A DNA stretch of 64,000 nt from Nymphaea colorata. Its lineage: Eukaryota; Streptophyta; Magnoliopsida; Nymphaeales; Nymphaeaceae. This document shows, piece by piece, positions 43,168 to 55,700 of this stretch. The translations under genes and the position numbers were made by a program. Position 1 is the stretch's first letter; each line of letters begins with the position of its first letter. Under the pieces are notes generated by a model. The model was not told the DNA's origin and ran no database searches. It saw nothing but the letters and a program-made list of their open reading frames with translations. The stretch covers positions 4,748,704 through 4,812,703 of the forward strand of contig NC_045139.1 in the NCBI RefSeq assembly GCF_008831285.2. The letters run 5' to 3'.

Positions 43168-44707
43168 TCAAGTTGGTGCACATATATCAATTTGTCCCAA
43201 CTTGTTGGCAACGTTATGATGTTTTTCTTTGCTGAGAGCTTTTGTGAAAATATCGGCCAACTGATGTTCGCTTGTAACATGAGGTGTTACAAAAATACCA
43301 CTTTGGATTTTTTCTCTAACAAAGTGACATTCCACTTCCATGTATTTTGTTCTTTCACGAAAGATAGGATTAGCACCAATATGAATTGCCGCCATATTGT
43401 CACACATTAACTTCATCGGTTCCTCAGGCTCAATGTTTATGTCCTTCAGTAAGGCTTTAGTCCAGATTAACTCACATGTGCAAGCTGTCATGGCTTTATA
43501 CTCTACCTCTGCGCTTGATCGAGCTACTATAGATTGTTTTTTATTTTCCATGATACCAGATTTTCACCCACAAAAGTACAATATCTAGAAGTTGATCTTC
43601 AATTGTTTGGATTTCCTGCCAAATCAGCATTTGTATATCCAATGACATTGAGACAATCATTTCTTCTCATTAAGATTCCTCTCCCTGGAGTCCCTTTCAG
43701 ATATTTTAGAATTATATGTGCAGCTTCTACATGAGTTGACATTGGCTTATGCATGAACTGACTAACAAGATTGATAGCATAATGTGATGTCTGGCCTGTT
43801 CACAGTAAGATAGATGAGTTTTCCAATGAGTCTATGAAAACTTTGAACATTTTCCTTTCCCTTTTCCATTTCTTAGCTTGCAATTGATTTCCATGGGAGT
43901 ATCAGCACACTTAGTTCCCAAGTAGTCGGTTTCTTTGCGAAGATCTAGAGTGTATTTTTTTTTTACAAATAAACACTCTTTTATCAAATTGTGCTACTTC
44001 AATGTCAAGAAAATATCTCAATCTTCTTAGGTCTTTTATCTCGAATTCTTTATTGAGACACTCTTTTACTTGTGTCATGTTTTGTATGTCGTCTCCCGTT
44101 ATAATAATCTCATCCACATAAACCAGTAATATAGTGATCTTTGAAGCACGATTGCAGATAAACATGGTATAGTCAAATGTGCTTTTAAAAAAATCGATTT
44201 TCACAAGAGCCTCACTAAGTCGGGAAAGCCATGCTCAGAGAGATTGTTTTAAACCATATAAGGCATTCTTCAGTTTACACACGTATCCCTTTTCATTTTT
44301 TATGCTTTCCAGAGTTTTCATGAAAACTTTTTCATTTAAGTTACCATGCAAGAATACATTTTTTACATCCAATTGCATAAGTTCCTACCTTTTGTTTGAA
44401 GCTACTGAGTATAATATTCTGACAGTGCTCATTTGGCAATTGGAGGAAATGTCTCATTATAATCAATCCCTTAAGTTTGCGTAAATTCTTTTCCAACCAA
44501 TCTTGCGTTGAACCTCTCGACAGATCCATCAATCCTATATTTTATCGGTATACCCTCTTGCACCCAACAACATTTTTTCCTTCTCGTAGAGACACCATTT
44601 CCCAAGTGTCATTTCTTTGCAGTGCTTTTAGTTATTCTTTCATCGCGTCTCTCCATCTTGGGTCCATGTTTGCCTGCAAGAAATTTTTAGGCTCTTCATA
44701 GTGGTAA
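43168..44707 (-). pseudogene. copia 2 reverse transcriptase (3' part) and RNase H
   Basis: RNase H C-terminal part (43551-43168) has SSAEVEYKAM and HVTSEHQLADIFTKALS. The catalytic box reads YVDE at 44120-44109, not YVDD. Upstream parts (VCKLKNALYGLKQS near 44270, LQLDVKN-like near 44370) are broken by stops and frameshifts. The frame begins again directly after the nested insertion with YEEPKNFLQANMDPRW. Confidence 0.85.
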
Positions 44708-45561
44708 GTATTTGTTATCACCCCAAATTTTTCAAAAAAAAAAAACTATTATTTTAGTATTTGAATTTAAATTTTAAACCCCCAACAAATTTGCAACTAT
44801 CTGATCTAAAATGAATTTTTTAACCCAAGTTTAGATCCAAATCAAGCATTTCAAACTCAAAATCCAAAATCAAGTTCAAAACGACAAAGTTTGGTGCTAT
44901 GAACGCAGCGTGCGCATGCACAAACCTTTTCTTTGTTTCGCTCTCACATCGAGATGTATTTTTGAAGCTTAACCCCCTTACGAGAATGCGTCGGTGGCCA
45001 ATTGAATTGAATCCTGATTCAAAACGAGGCAGAGTCACTCAAAGATGGAATCGGCCGCCCATTTATAACGCAACCTATTTCTATACACATTTAAAAAAAA
45101 ATGTTTTATACTTTGGACCTAAACAACCATTTTTAGATTCGGATGAAAATGTTGTGAAATTAAAAAAAAAAATCAAATTTTGAGTTTTGACTCCAAAATT
45201 CTCTATAAATACCCCACAATCCCCCCTCTTGAGCAAGAGCTGGCCATTTGGGAAACTTTAGTACATTTTCACTTGAAAACTTAAAGTTTTTCCCTTAGTT
45301 CTCTTCCTTCATTTCCCTATTCCTTCTCATTCTTCTTCTTCTTCTCCAATTTGGAGCAAGCTACAACTCTTCAAGGGAGTACCAAAGATTTTTTGAGGCC
45401 TCATCTTCATCACCTTGGAGCTCTATTAAAGGTGAGTCAAAGATCATTTCAAGCAAGGTTGTTCATTTTCCCTTGGTCATTCTCATTAGAGGTATATAGT
45501 CATCATCTCTCTCCTTTCTTTTCCTTGTTTCTTCCGTTCTTCATCTCCCCATGACAATACA

Positions 45562-46250
45562 AGATAGCCCTAAAATCTTTATTTTAGAGTCAAGAGACTA
45601 TTCTTATGTGCACCAGAGGCGAAGGTGAAGTAATCTTTCATTTCATGATTAAATCGTGCTTTTTCTTTTTTTGAATATAGTCTTGTTCTTGATGTTTTAT
45701 TTTCTCTCTTCCTCATTTCCCTATGGTCATATGAGATAGCTCTCAATCTCTAGTTTAGAGTCAAGAGGCTATTCTCGAGTGCACCGGGTGCATGAGAGGA
45801 GATGTTATTTCATTTTATGACTGCATCATATTCTATCTTTTTTTGAATGTAGCCTTGTTTTAGTTTCATTATTTTTTCTTATCTTCATCTCCACATGGTC
45901 ATATGAGATAACTCTCAATCTCTAGTTTAGAGTCAAGAAGCTATTCTCGAGTGCACCGGGTGCATGAGAGGAGATGTTATTTCATTTTATAACTGCATCA
46001 TATTCTATCTTTTTTTGAATGTAGCCTTGTTTTAGTTTCATTATTTTTTCTTATCTTCATCTCCACATGGTCATATGAGATAACTCTCAATCTCTATTTT
46101 AGAGACAAGATACTATGCTCGAGTGCACCGAGAGCGTGAGAAGATGAGATGATATTTCATTTTATGATTGAGTTATGCTATCTCTTTTTCCTTGAATATT
46201 GCTTTGTTTTAAGATATTATTTATGCATAGTTATTTGATTTTTCCTATCT
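45562..46250 (+). repeat. 172-bp tandem array inside the nested insertion
   Basis: Four units begin with AGATAGC/AGATAAC at 45562, 45734, 45906 and 46078, exactly 172 bp apart, each with GAGTGCACCG-type and TTTGAATGTAGCCTTGTTTT-type segments; the outer units are more diverged. Confidence 0.92.
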
Positions 46251-46679
46251 ATATTTGAATGCAAGGTGAGAATGAGAGTATGGTTTGGGATTTTCTCTTT
46301 TCTCTTATGATAATTATTTTGAGGTTGGGACTTGTCCAACCCAGGGAAAACCCTCACGAATATGTGGATGTTAATATGCATTTTCATGTCATTTGGCTTT
46401 AGTTTCCTTTTTAATCATCCTATTAGAAACCCTAATGAGCATCTTATCGTGTGGTTTGATCTTCTTCCATACCAAACAGTAGAAAAAACATATTCCTTTA
46501 TAACAAACCAAATAAGAACATTCTATGTTTATATATAAATCATATTTTGTAAAAGATTTCGAAAGCAAATATCCTCTCCAATGTGGCTTGGAGAGACTTA
46601 GCTTAGGCTTTTGAGTCCAAGCTCTCCTCTGACCTACATCAAACTTGAAATCGGTTATTTTTCATTTCTTGATTTTTAA

Positions 46680-46869
46680 TCTCATAAAGACACGTACGTA
46701 TATACATGTTATATACATAAATGTGCACATGATGATTCCTTCATTCGTCTCTTTAATCTCATGAAGACATGTATGTATATACATGTTATATACATATATG
46801 TGCACATGATGATTTTTTCTCTCTCTATCTATGATTCCACATTTTATTTTATATTTCATATACATATGA

Positions 46870-46930
<61 letters not shown>
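46680..46930 (+). repeat. Short direct repeat plus (CA)n(TA)n
   Basis: ACATGTTATATACATA with flanks recurs at about 46703 and 46781 (two units of about 78 bp), followed by CA (46870-46893) and TA (to 46930) runs. Apparent coding frames here are artefacts. Confidence 0.8.
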
Positions 46931-46932
<2 letters not shown>

Positions 46933-47926
46933 CTATTTTCTCTTTCTAGAATCTTTTGTTTATCTCTTCAAGATAAATGTCTTTTTCTACAAATTTCTTA
47001 TATATATATATATATTTCTTTTCCTCTTTATTTAAGTTAAGGCTTCATTTTTAAAAGCTTATACAAATATATATACATACATGTGGAGAATATATATCTC
47101 CTGTTTCAAAATCTTTCATCTAGTGATATTTGAAGTCTCTTTCTCTCTCTCTTTTTATTTATAAGAATATTGCATTTCTTCTATTCTTTTTAACATTTTT
47201 TCATGATCTTTTATTTACCGACTTCATCAAGACCAAACATCAAGTAATGACCCCATATTGAATTCATGCTTGATGGTCTACAACCTCAATCCATTTTCAA
47301 AAACTTTTCCTTCTTATATACAATAATTGTAAAAACAAAAATCTTATATGTATGTTGTGGTAGGAATGACTTTAGATGAATGTTGTGGTAGGAATGTTTT
47401 ACATTTTTTCAATCATATATAATGAATGTATCTATGCCTTCACCTTTACTCAGTATCACTTATGATCACATGCATCACTTCAAAGAACTTAAGAAAGATG
47501 AGATGAAGCTCTAACTAGGTGGTAACTGAATTAGAGCAAAACCTCAAACCTACTTAAAGTCTTAAGATAACAGTAAAGTGATTTCAAAATTATTTTTAAG
47601 CTTTCCAAATGATATTTACCAATTCTAGTTTTTCCCAAAATATTTCACATTCTCAAGCAACTCTTCAAGGATCTTTTCAAATGTTTGAAACATCAAACTT
47701 TCAATATTTTTCTACACCGCATATAGAATAAAAAGGATGTTTAAGTTAAAACGAAATACATCAATGATTAACATAGCCTTTGGTTTGATTATCCCCGATA
47801 AAGGAGCCGGGAACGGTAGATCCTCGTACCAACGGGCGAGTCCCTTTCTTTCTCATTTCAAAACAAAACCTCATTTTTCTGGAGCACTCCAAAACCAACC
47901 AAAACTTTTAGGACGCAAACGGTATT

Positions 47927-49484
47927 CAATACAAAATCTCGATATAATTTTGACAAATTTTCAAAAGTTAGATAGTTATCAATGGAATGAATTTTGTCAA
48001 AAGATAAGTATGTATAGAAATCACTTAGCCTGGTTGGTGGCTTGGTAGATCTAGATGACCTCCGATTGCTCGATCAAGATTTCTTGGATTGACCTTTGAG
48101 ACATTTCATCGTCTTGAGGACTAGCAGTATGATTAACATCATTGGACTGAGGATGCTGATCACCATCACTTTGATTTTTGTTCCCAGGAAATTGATTTGC
48201 ATAGGAACACTTACTTATGTTTTCATGAATGCTCACCAATGGTTGTGGAAGACTAATGTCAACAAGCTTTTGTTGTTTTGTCTCCCCCTAAATGCTATTC
48301 TCATGAAATGGTTCTTGTTCAATAAACTTTATGTCACGAGTGACAAAGAATTTTTTAAAATGAGGTTTGTAATATTTGAACCATTTCTTTTTACTTGAAT
48401 ATCTAAGGAAAATACATTTCATAGGTATTTTTTCTAATTTATTTCAAAAATTTTCTTGAACATGAACAAAACATGTGCATCCAAAAACTTTAAAATGATT
48501 AATAGAAACTGATTTATTTAGAAGTAATTGAATTGGAATTTGATTGTTAATGTTTGAATTAGGTATTCTATTTGTTGTATAACATGTGGTTCTTATTGCT
48601 TCAGACCAAAAACAAATGGGAACATTCATGTTCATCATTAGGGACTTAGCAATATTAAGCAACTGTCGGTTCTTGAGTTCGGCGACTCCATTTTGTTGGG
48701 GAGTACCGGCACAAGTGAGTTGGGGACATATGCCTTTCTCTTTAATGAAATCATCAAGAACTTAATTGACATATTCTCCTCCATTATCGTACCTTAACTT
48801 TTTTATTTTGGTTTCATATTACGTGCATACAAGCTCATAATATTCTTCAAAATTTTTTGGCAACATCAATCTTATTTTTTAGAAAATAAAACAAAGTTAT
48901 GCAAGTTTTATCATCAATAAAAAGAAACATAGTATCTATATCCAGAATGAGACTCAACTGGGGCAGGGCCCCAAACATCAGAATGAATTAAATAAAAAAT
49001 TTCAGCAAACCTTTTTCTAGAGATTTGAAAAGGCAATCTAGTCGATTTTGAGAATTCACATGCATCGCAAAAATGCCCACGAGGTTTGACGTTTGGAACA
49101 ATAATTTTCAGCGACCTATCTGAAATACGATGAAGCCGAGAGTGCCACAATTTTTTCTCAGATATCTTTTCTGCATGAGCAAGAAAACCAGCCTCAATGT
49201 TGTCTAGGACATATAGATTGTTGTGCTCGTCTACCAATCTCCTTTCTCAACTCATTGTCCTGAAAAATCAAATTCTTTGGAGAAAAAATAGTTAAGCAGT
49301 TATAGTCTTTAGATATAGGATTGACAGAAAGTTTAGGAATATAGAGCACACAAGATCTTTTATTTGATTTGAAGAAACAAGATTCCCCAATGCCTTCTAC
49401 AGCAATGGTTGTGGCATCAGCCGTGAACACATGCCGAATTTTTTTAAGATTTGATTCAACTATTATAGAGGGATCACCCATCAT
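47927..49484 (-). pseudogene. copia 2 integrase and linker region
   Basis: GAG-pre-integrase with LWHSRLHRISDRSLK and CDACEFSKSTRLPF (zinc-binding His/Cys region), then HSDVWGPAP carrying the first catalytic Asp (about 49237-48914). After a frameshift, a part with NVPICFWSEAIRTTCYTTNR (48662-48444) follows. The linker at 48239-48051 is Ser/Gln-rich. Frameshifts and the nested insertion make it non-functional. Confidence 0.82.
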
Positions 49485-50574
49485 GTGATTGATGGCCCCA
49501 GAGTCAATAATCCATGCTAGATTTTTTGAATGAGTAATGAGGGCATAGTGCGTACCTTTAGACGAATTTCCAATACGGTGAGTAGAAACCAGATTTGTCT
49601 TTAAAAAATGCTGAAATTTTTCAGCTCTTCACAGGTGATGAAGTTTGTAGTGTTGGGGCTGTTTGACGAGAATGACTTCTCCTTTGATTACAGCTTCCTA
49701 TTTCGCTCCCAACATTTTTATCTAATGTGTCCAGTTTTTTTTGTAATATGAACATTTAAAGTGATTTCTTCCTCTCTGCATGATGGTCACAATTCCACCG
49801 CCTTTAATATCAGGTCTGGAATTGTTAGGCAGTGGTTCGGAACAGGTTTGGTATGCTACCTTCTCGCTTGAATCTTCAGGAGCCTCATTTTTCTTTTTCG
49901 GGTTCATAACTTTTCAGCGAACAACCTCTCTTTGTATGGTTTGACAGACTTAATTGAAATTTGGCAATAGATTTGTCATGAGTATTTGACTTCTAACACT
50001 TTCAAATTCAACACAAGTCCACCAAGGAAATGAAAGATTTTATCCTCTTCCAAACGTTGTCTATACACATTTGGGTCAGTTGTATCAGTGCGATATGCAT
50101 TAGTTCCTTCCATAGAATATGACATCGGCTGAGATAAAATTGTATCAACTTGTCTCCCATTGAGATATGAGCAAGTTCTAATTGAATTTAATAAACTCTA
50201 GCCAAACTGTTTTGGTCCCCATATACTTCTTTTAAAGTATCCCATAGATCCTTAGCCGTTTCATGATAAACAAGCATATTTGAAACACTAGGCTACATAG
50301 AATTTATTAACCAAGACATAACTAAATCATTTTCAGACTGCCATTCATCAAATTTTGGATCAGAAATGTCTGGAAGGGGTATCTTACCGGTAACATAGCC
50401 GATTTTTTATCACCCACTAAGAAAGAGTCTTGATGCTTTAGCTCATCCTAGATAATTGGATCCATTTAGAAGAGTCGTTGTGATCTTTAAGCTATTATTC
50501 TGATCAGCCGTAGACTTCTTTACACCATCACTTGAATTGCTGCCTTGATCCCCATTGATTTGAGATTCGGCCAT
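49485..50574 (-). pseudogene. copia 2 gag remnant
   Basis: Starts at ATG 50574 with MAESQINGDQGSNSSDGVKK and continues SLKITTTLLNGSNYL, typical of plant copia gag. Stops follow near 50450 and later. The zinc-knuckle region around 49760-49740 is degraded. Confidence 0.7.
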
Positions 50575-50609
50575 GGGGGATAAGATTGAATGCCATGATC
50601 ACGAATAAT

Positions 50610-50621
50610 GCTTTTATACCA
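50610..50621 (-). promoter_or_regulatory. Primer-binding site of copia element 2
   Basis: Minus strand TGGTATAAAAGC, two mismatches to TGGTATCAGAGC (initiator tRNA-Met complement) used by plant copia elements. Confidence 0.75.
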
Positions 50622-50629
50622 TAATAGGT

Positions 50630-50885
50630 TGAGCCAAAGAAACAAAGAATGCACAATACAACAACAGGATTTACGTTGTTTGGCTTAGATGCCTACATCC
50701 ACGGTAGAAGGAGGAGGAGCTCTTTATTATTTCAATCTTTTGTTAAGGGTACAATTGCTCTTTACATAGGATTTCAATATAATAGGCGGCATTTCTAAGT
50801 CATCCATTGAGGCAATGGTGTAAGAGACGAGGAAGGCAGGTTGGAGCCTTTCTAAAATTTTTATTTCCTTAGATGACTCCCAACA
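50630..50885 (-). repeat. 5' LTR of copia element 2
   Basis: Minus strand starts TGTTGGGAGTCATC and ends near TTTGGCTCA; about 256 bp, with TATTATATTG and AATAAAGAGC as promoter/poly(A)-like segments. No second copy in the window. Confidence 0.75.
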
Positions 50886-50927
50886 TTCTCTTCAATGGTT
50901 CTTGATCTCCTTCAATTTTGCGTGACA

Positions 50928-51310
50928 AATATCACATGCTTGGTGCATACCTGCAGACAGCCATTATCGCCCTCAGCATCCCTTCTCCATTCTCTTCGCC
51001 TTCACACAGTTGATTCTCATGGCGGCCAGCAAGACGCAGAGATCTCGAGGGAAGCGGGGATTTACTGTAAGTGGCTGATCCCAAGTCTCTTCTCCTATGC
51101 CCTGTTGCAGTGCGAAACTAGGTTTCTTCAGGCCCAAAACATCCTCTTGCCTACAGTGGCAAGCACCGCATCCTGCACGCTCCTGCATCTTTTCACCTGT
51201 TGGAGTCTGGTTTTCTTATCTGAGCTCGGCTTTAGAGGTACAAATTTTCTCATCTCTCTTTCCATGCCAAAACATCACTTGGGAGCCAAAATTGTTGGGC
51301 TGGATCGATG
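50928..51310 (+). pseudogene. MATE fragment, copy C (partial exon 2 and start of intron 2)
   Basis: From AATATCACATGCTTGG at 50928 the sequence follows exon 2 of the other copies ([20 protein letters not shown] preserved) to the exon end at 51237, then about 70 bp of intron 2 (GTACAAATTTT, later CCAAAACATCAC). Relative to copy A it lacks about 10 nt near 50968 and 1 nt near 51029, so the frame is broken. Exon 1, the first part of exon 2 and exons 3-9 are absent. The copia 2 LTR ends 42 bp upstream. Confidence 0.88.
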
Positions 51311-51480
51311 ATACATATCCAAGCCCAAAAAAAGAAAACACCTGTTTTTTACAAAAATGAAAATTAGTGACTTTGATAAATTTGGTGAACTAAAACTGAA
51401 ATTTAAGGGAAAAAAAGGCTGAAAGAGAAGGGTGCCTTTTTTTGTGCTGGTTTTTGGGTATTACTCTTTTCCTTGTTATT

Positions 51481-51660
51481 GAAGAGAGAGAGAGAAAAAA
51501 GAAAGAGTTATTGTTTTCCATTAATTCTTAAAGCTATTGAGGAGAGAGAAAGAAAAAAACAAAGAGTTATTCTCTATTTATTCTTGAAGTTATTAAGGAG
51601 AGAGAAAGAAAAAGAAATAAAGAAAGAGTTATTGTTCTTCATTGATTCTTGAAGCTACTA
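51481..51660 (+). repeat. Three imperfect tandem units, 56-66 bp
   Basis: Each unit has GAGAGAGAAAGA..., then AAAGAGTTATT, then TTCTTGAAGYTAYT. Units start near 51481, 51538 and 51594; a fourth decayed one may follow. Confidence 0.75.
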
Positions 51661-52206
51661 GAGAGATTTTAACAAGAAAGAAAAAGAGTTTGTGAAGAAG
51701 AAAGATTTTATTACTCTTTGGGTTTTTGTTAATTTTTTTTTTCTCTTTGATTATTAAAGATTAGAGCCAGAGAAATAAGGTTTTTTTTGTTGTTGGAAAG
51801 TCATCACTCTCAATTAAGCCATATTCTTCTACTTTCTCTTCTTGATTTGCATAATTGCTTCTCTATTTTGGTGATTCTTGGGCTTTTGGAGTGTAGGCGT
51901 TATATATTGCTCTCTTGTAGCTGTTTCATATTACATAGTGGATTTGTCATTGGGTTGCATTCAACCCTGTGGTTTTTACCTTTTATCTTAAGAAGGTTTT
52001 TCAAGTTAAAATTGGTGTCTCTCCCTGGTCTTGCTTGAGATTGTCTTTTGGTTGCTTGTTTCATTATTGTGCATCAAAAGATGTATATTTGTGAGATCCC
52101 TTAGATAATAAGGTTTCATTTTTGGAGCACGGTTGGAAAAAGTAGTTTGCTTTGCCTGTACATGAAATAAAAGTACTTATTTATAGGTTGTTGTGAGTCA
52201 TAGCCT

Positions 52207-52773
52207 TCAATTGTGAAGTATAATCACTCGGATGTGTACATAAATTTCTATGCAAATGACATATGACAAGACGTGTCTGAAAGACACTATATAGATACAT
52301 GCATACATACATATGCGTAAGAACACATCCCGTTGAAGACCTTGAAATGGAATTGTAAAGGAAGAAGAGTCTAAGTTTGTCATTGGACTGAGATGGGCCA
52401 CCACACCATGTTCTAAGAGATAATTAGGTGGGGGTTGAGTTCTGGCAAGAGGACAAGGGAGTCTCTTTAGAGGGCACGGGCACTGTGTAGCACCCAACTT
52501 GGGAGCCATGAAAAGGAACAGAAGCGCTTGCTTCCAAACGTAAGGTTTTTGGGAGTTTGCACCTCTGCCTAGAAGTCTACGCTGTTGTGGTTTGTCTCTA
52601 GGGGCCTCAAGTGCGACATGGCGAAGTTCAAGTGGTCCAATTTGGGGCACCATTTTCAGGGTCTCCATTTCCTTGAACTTCAATGAAACTGTTGGTGCTT
52701 TGTGATGTTGGTTATAAAAAAAAAAAATACCTTGTGGGGACATGTAAAGTAGAATTTGCATAGCTAAGCCCAC
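52207..52773 (-). CDS. Unrecognised open reading frame, 188 codons (doubtful gene)
   Basis: Longest open frame in this otherwise empty stretch. I recognise no domain. The middle is Pro/Arg-rich (PRDKPQQRRLLGRGA, CPLKRLPCPLARTQPPP), the C-terminus hydrophobic and Tyr/Ile-rich, partly from ATACATAC-like low-complexity DNA. The nearest possible promoter is unclear and no exon partners are visible. It could be a fragment of a transposon or chance. Confidence 0.15.
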   Translation of the reverse strand: MGLAMQILLYMSPQGIFFFYNQHHKAPTVSLKFKEMETLKMVPQIGPLELRHVALEAPRDKPQQRRLLGRGANSQKPYVWKQALLFLFMAPKLGATQCPCPLKRLPCPLARTQPPPNYLLEHGVVAHLSPMTNLDSSSFTIPFQGLQRDVFLRICMYACIYIVSFRHVLSYVICIEIYVHIRVIILHN

Positions 52774-55700
52774 ACTTCCATACTGCTTACACTATTCCAT
52801 TTATATATTTATGCAACTCTTTCAATCTGCATGTGCAAGAAGCCAGGGCATCTGGATGGCTAGAAAAATCCACATCTTATATATATGTGCAAAGAAACCG
52901 GAGCATCCAGACAGTTAGAGAAATCCATCTTTGATGACAAACCTATTTGAGCACCACATCACTGTTAGTCATATTTGATGACGAACCTATCGAACATCTG
53001 GTAAGTACTAATCAATTCAAACTAAATTTTGAAGTTGCGGTACTTTTGGCAGTATCATGATTCAAAAAATGCTCGAAACCAGCACATGAAATGCTTGTCA
53101 AGCATGCTCATCGGATTGCAAGCAAGCGAAACTGAACTCAGGAGTCATCAGTCCAAATTCAAGCTAACACGTGTAAGAAAAGTATTTCAACCATAGAAAC
53201 ACAGAATTTACTCCTTTCATGCGCCACAACAGTTTAGTATGGTATTAATTGTGCTGCACTATAAAACTTACGCAGGATCAGTATATAAACCTTTCAAAAC
53301 GGCACCCCTTCAATTCGTCCTTGATGAGCAACTGCATGCACCTAGAAAATGGAATGAAAATTATAGTTCAAGGATTTTAGACACACTGAACTAAGTTTTT
53401 CCATGTACCAAGTTGAAGGATAAAAACTTGTTGCTTTGGGCTTGTTAGATGTCTTTGACCACTCTCTTGTAATAGGATGCCTTTTTAAGCATTTTTCAGT
53501 GCGATGAAAAACTACAATGAGAGAGTAGCTGTTGGTCGGTTGAGTTGGAACAATCCTCTAACGAGCAAACACATGAAAGGTGTAATAACATTCAACGTTG
53601 GTGCAGTTGAGGAAACACTAAGGTCAGCGAATAATATTCATACTCATTAGTAAGCCTCCGACAGAATCAGATAAGCAATCTTTGCGCTATAAGGCAACTG
53701 CAAAGCAGTTGCAATGACTACTTGTTGAGAAGGGCATTTGCTTCCCCCATCCAAGCATCGTCACAGTCATAATCATTATGTCATATGTTGTTTGGCTTGT
53801 ACTTTCGGAATGTTTGTACACATCCGGTCATTTTCTCTTGATTGTGAATACACAATGAAACAAGAAAAACGTTCTTATGATTCTTACTTTCATCTCGTTC
53901 ATACCCCATCGTTCCTGATTTTTATACCAAAAAAAAGTCTCATAGAAATCTTGGGGTGCATGAAATCTGCAGCCTAAGGGTCAAAAATAAAGCATGATGA
54001 ACACTTGTATACACCCGCTCAGACTTGTTAATAAGGTGGAGCCTATAAAATATATTCTCTTTGAGGACTTTCTTGCCAAATGTTCAGAGAGTTGTTCAGT
54101 AAGGCATGCTTGATAGCTTCATATCTAAATTTTGATGCTAATGATGTCAACAGATCGGGATTCAATTTAGATGTATCTTTTATTATATCTTTGATTTGTC
54201 GGATGCTCACATATTTAGATTTTTATTTAGACAAGGGCAAGCTCTGCACCTGGATTATGGGGATGTTAATATATCTCATTTGGATTGGATATATGACCAA
54301 ACCGTTTTGAAAAAAATCAGATATGAAAAAACTTAATATTTCATTTAAGAAATGACATTTGATCAGATTAAGATTTGGGTTCAGATAAACATAAATATGG
54401 ATTTAATTTTTAAATAAGTATTCTATATATAATGATTTTACATTTTGAAAATCAGTTAGATTCGGTTTAAAATTTGGATTTGGATTTGGATATGAATATA
54501 AAAATCAAATTCGGATCGTATTCAAATTGTGAAATTAGATTTAGATACAACTTTTCTTTGTTCATATTTGAATCCAACGTTCAATCTGAATTTATGAATA
54601 TCCGAAATACAGTTAAGGGTACATTCAATTCAAATTTGATCTGTTGACAACCCTACCTGGTTGGAACAGGTTCGAAAGAGATAGGATTCTTGGATGGCAA
54701 AGCTGTTCAAAGCAGTGGCTGAGGTTTCCTCATAGGCATTTCTTGGGATTTATTATGCATTGTTGGGCTTACAGCCTTCCGCTTTGATTCGTCTATCCAA
54801 CAATGTGTGTTAAACTTTTATAACCTGTTTGGACGACATCCTGAAATGGGATTTTGAAAGGAAAAACTTCATTTTGCCAAAGAAATCCCGTTTTTGGGGT
54901 GTTTGCCTGAGAAATTCATGGATTTGAGACCCAAGAGAGGGGGAGGATTGGATGATAGCCCAGTATTTCCACATCTGTGAGAATCTCAAATTGCCTTAGA
55001 TATCAAACACAAGACTATCAAACATGGCCTAGAACATTTGTCCTGGACAGTAGATTTATGATCATCCAGTGCTGTGATGTCATCCTTGCAAGTGGTTAAA
55101 CCACCACTCGAGTCATTTGTCACTGAAACAGAAAGAGATGGTGATTGATGTGACCTTTCATATGAACAATGAAGTCAAACGTCTTTTCAATACCGTTCAT
55201 CTATTCTTCAATCTGACGAAGGACATCCAGCCACTTGTCCTCGAAACACAGCCATGAAAACTTTTCAAAAGTCGTTCAAATGAGTGGCTGCAAATGAAAG
55301 CAGTTCATCCATGGCAACCAACATGCAGAAGAATGTGCATTTCTTATTCTGCAAACCAAAAAACCATGCACAAGAGCTCTTGGAACTCAATATTATGTAG
55401 TTCCCTCAACAAAATGTAGAGGTGATTTAATATGAAACCACCTTCAAATTATGTTGGTGATGAGAAAAAATGTGTTTCAAACATCGACATTCAATTGTCA
55501 AACTAGATGTTTATATGTGAAACCATTGTGAATCAATACAATATACAAAGTCCTCAGTTTTTTGGCAATTCAAAGATTGATTCTTACCGAGTCAATCTTC
55601 GACCATTTTATGTGGTAAGATCGGGATAAAGAAACACAAAAATTCGAGATTTGAAGTGCATCTGTGGAGTCATCTGTAGATCCTGACTAGATTTGGATGT

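Larger units (their letters stand above)
44713..47921. mobile_element. Nested 3.2-kb insertion, probable solo LTR
   Basis: Flanked by GTATT at 44708-44712 and 47922-47926. Removing the insert and one GTATT rejoins the copia frame without a gap (...FVLNT before, YHYEEPKNF after). It begins TGTTATCACCCCAAATTTTT, a start like those of long Athila/Tat gypsy LTRs, and ends ...GCAAACG rather than CA. It contains a 172-bp tandem array, microsatellites near 46650-47010 and no coding domain, fitting a solo LTR. Assignment to gypsy is inference. Confidence 0.78.
43150..50885 (-). mobile_element. Ty1/copia retrotransposon 2, lacking its 3' LTR and split by a nested insertion
   Basis: Minus-strand order: 5' LTR (50885-50630), primer-binding site, gag from ATG 50574, integrase (49484-48440), linker, reverse transcriptase (from 47950 and, after the insertion, 44705-43900), RNase H ending at stop 43168. 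A purine tract GAAGGGGAGG follows at about 43157-43166. No 3' LTR copy is found to the left, so that end is lost. Several stops and frameshifts. Its 5' LTR lies 42 bp from MATE fragment C. Confidence 0.88.
51311..53936. other. Intergenic DNA between copy C and block 3
   Basis: Apart from the tandem repeat at 51481-51660 and one unexplained minus-strand open frame at 52207-52773, I see nothing recognisable. Confidence 0.5.

Noticed and set aside
47737-48048. 103-codon plus-strand frame with RSSYQRASPF
   Set aside because: Spans the boundary of the nested insertion and copia linker; the true copia frame is on the other strand.
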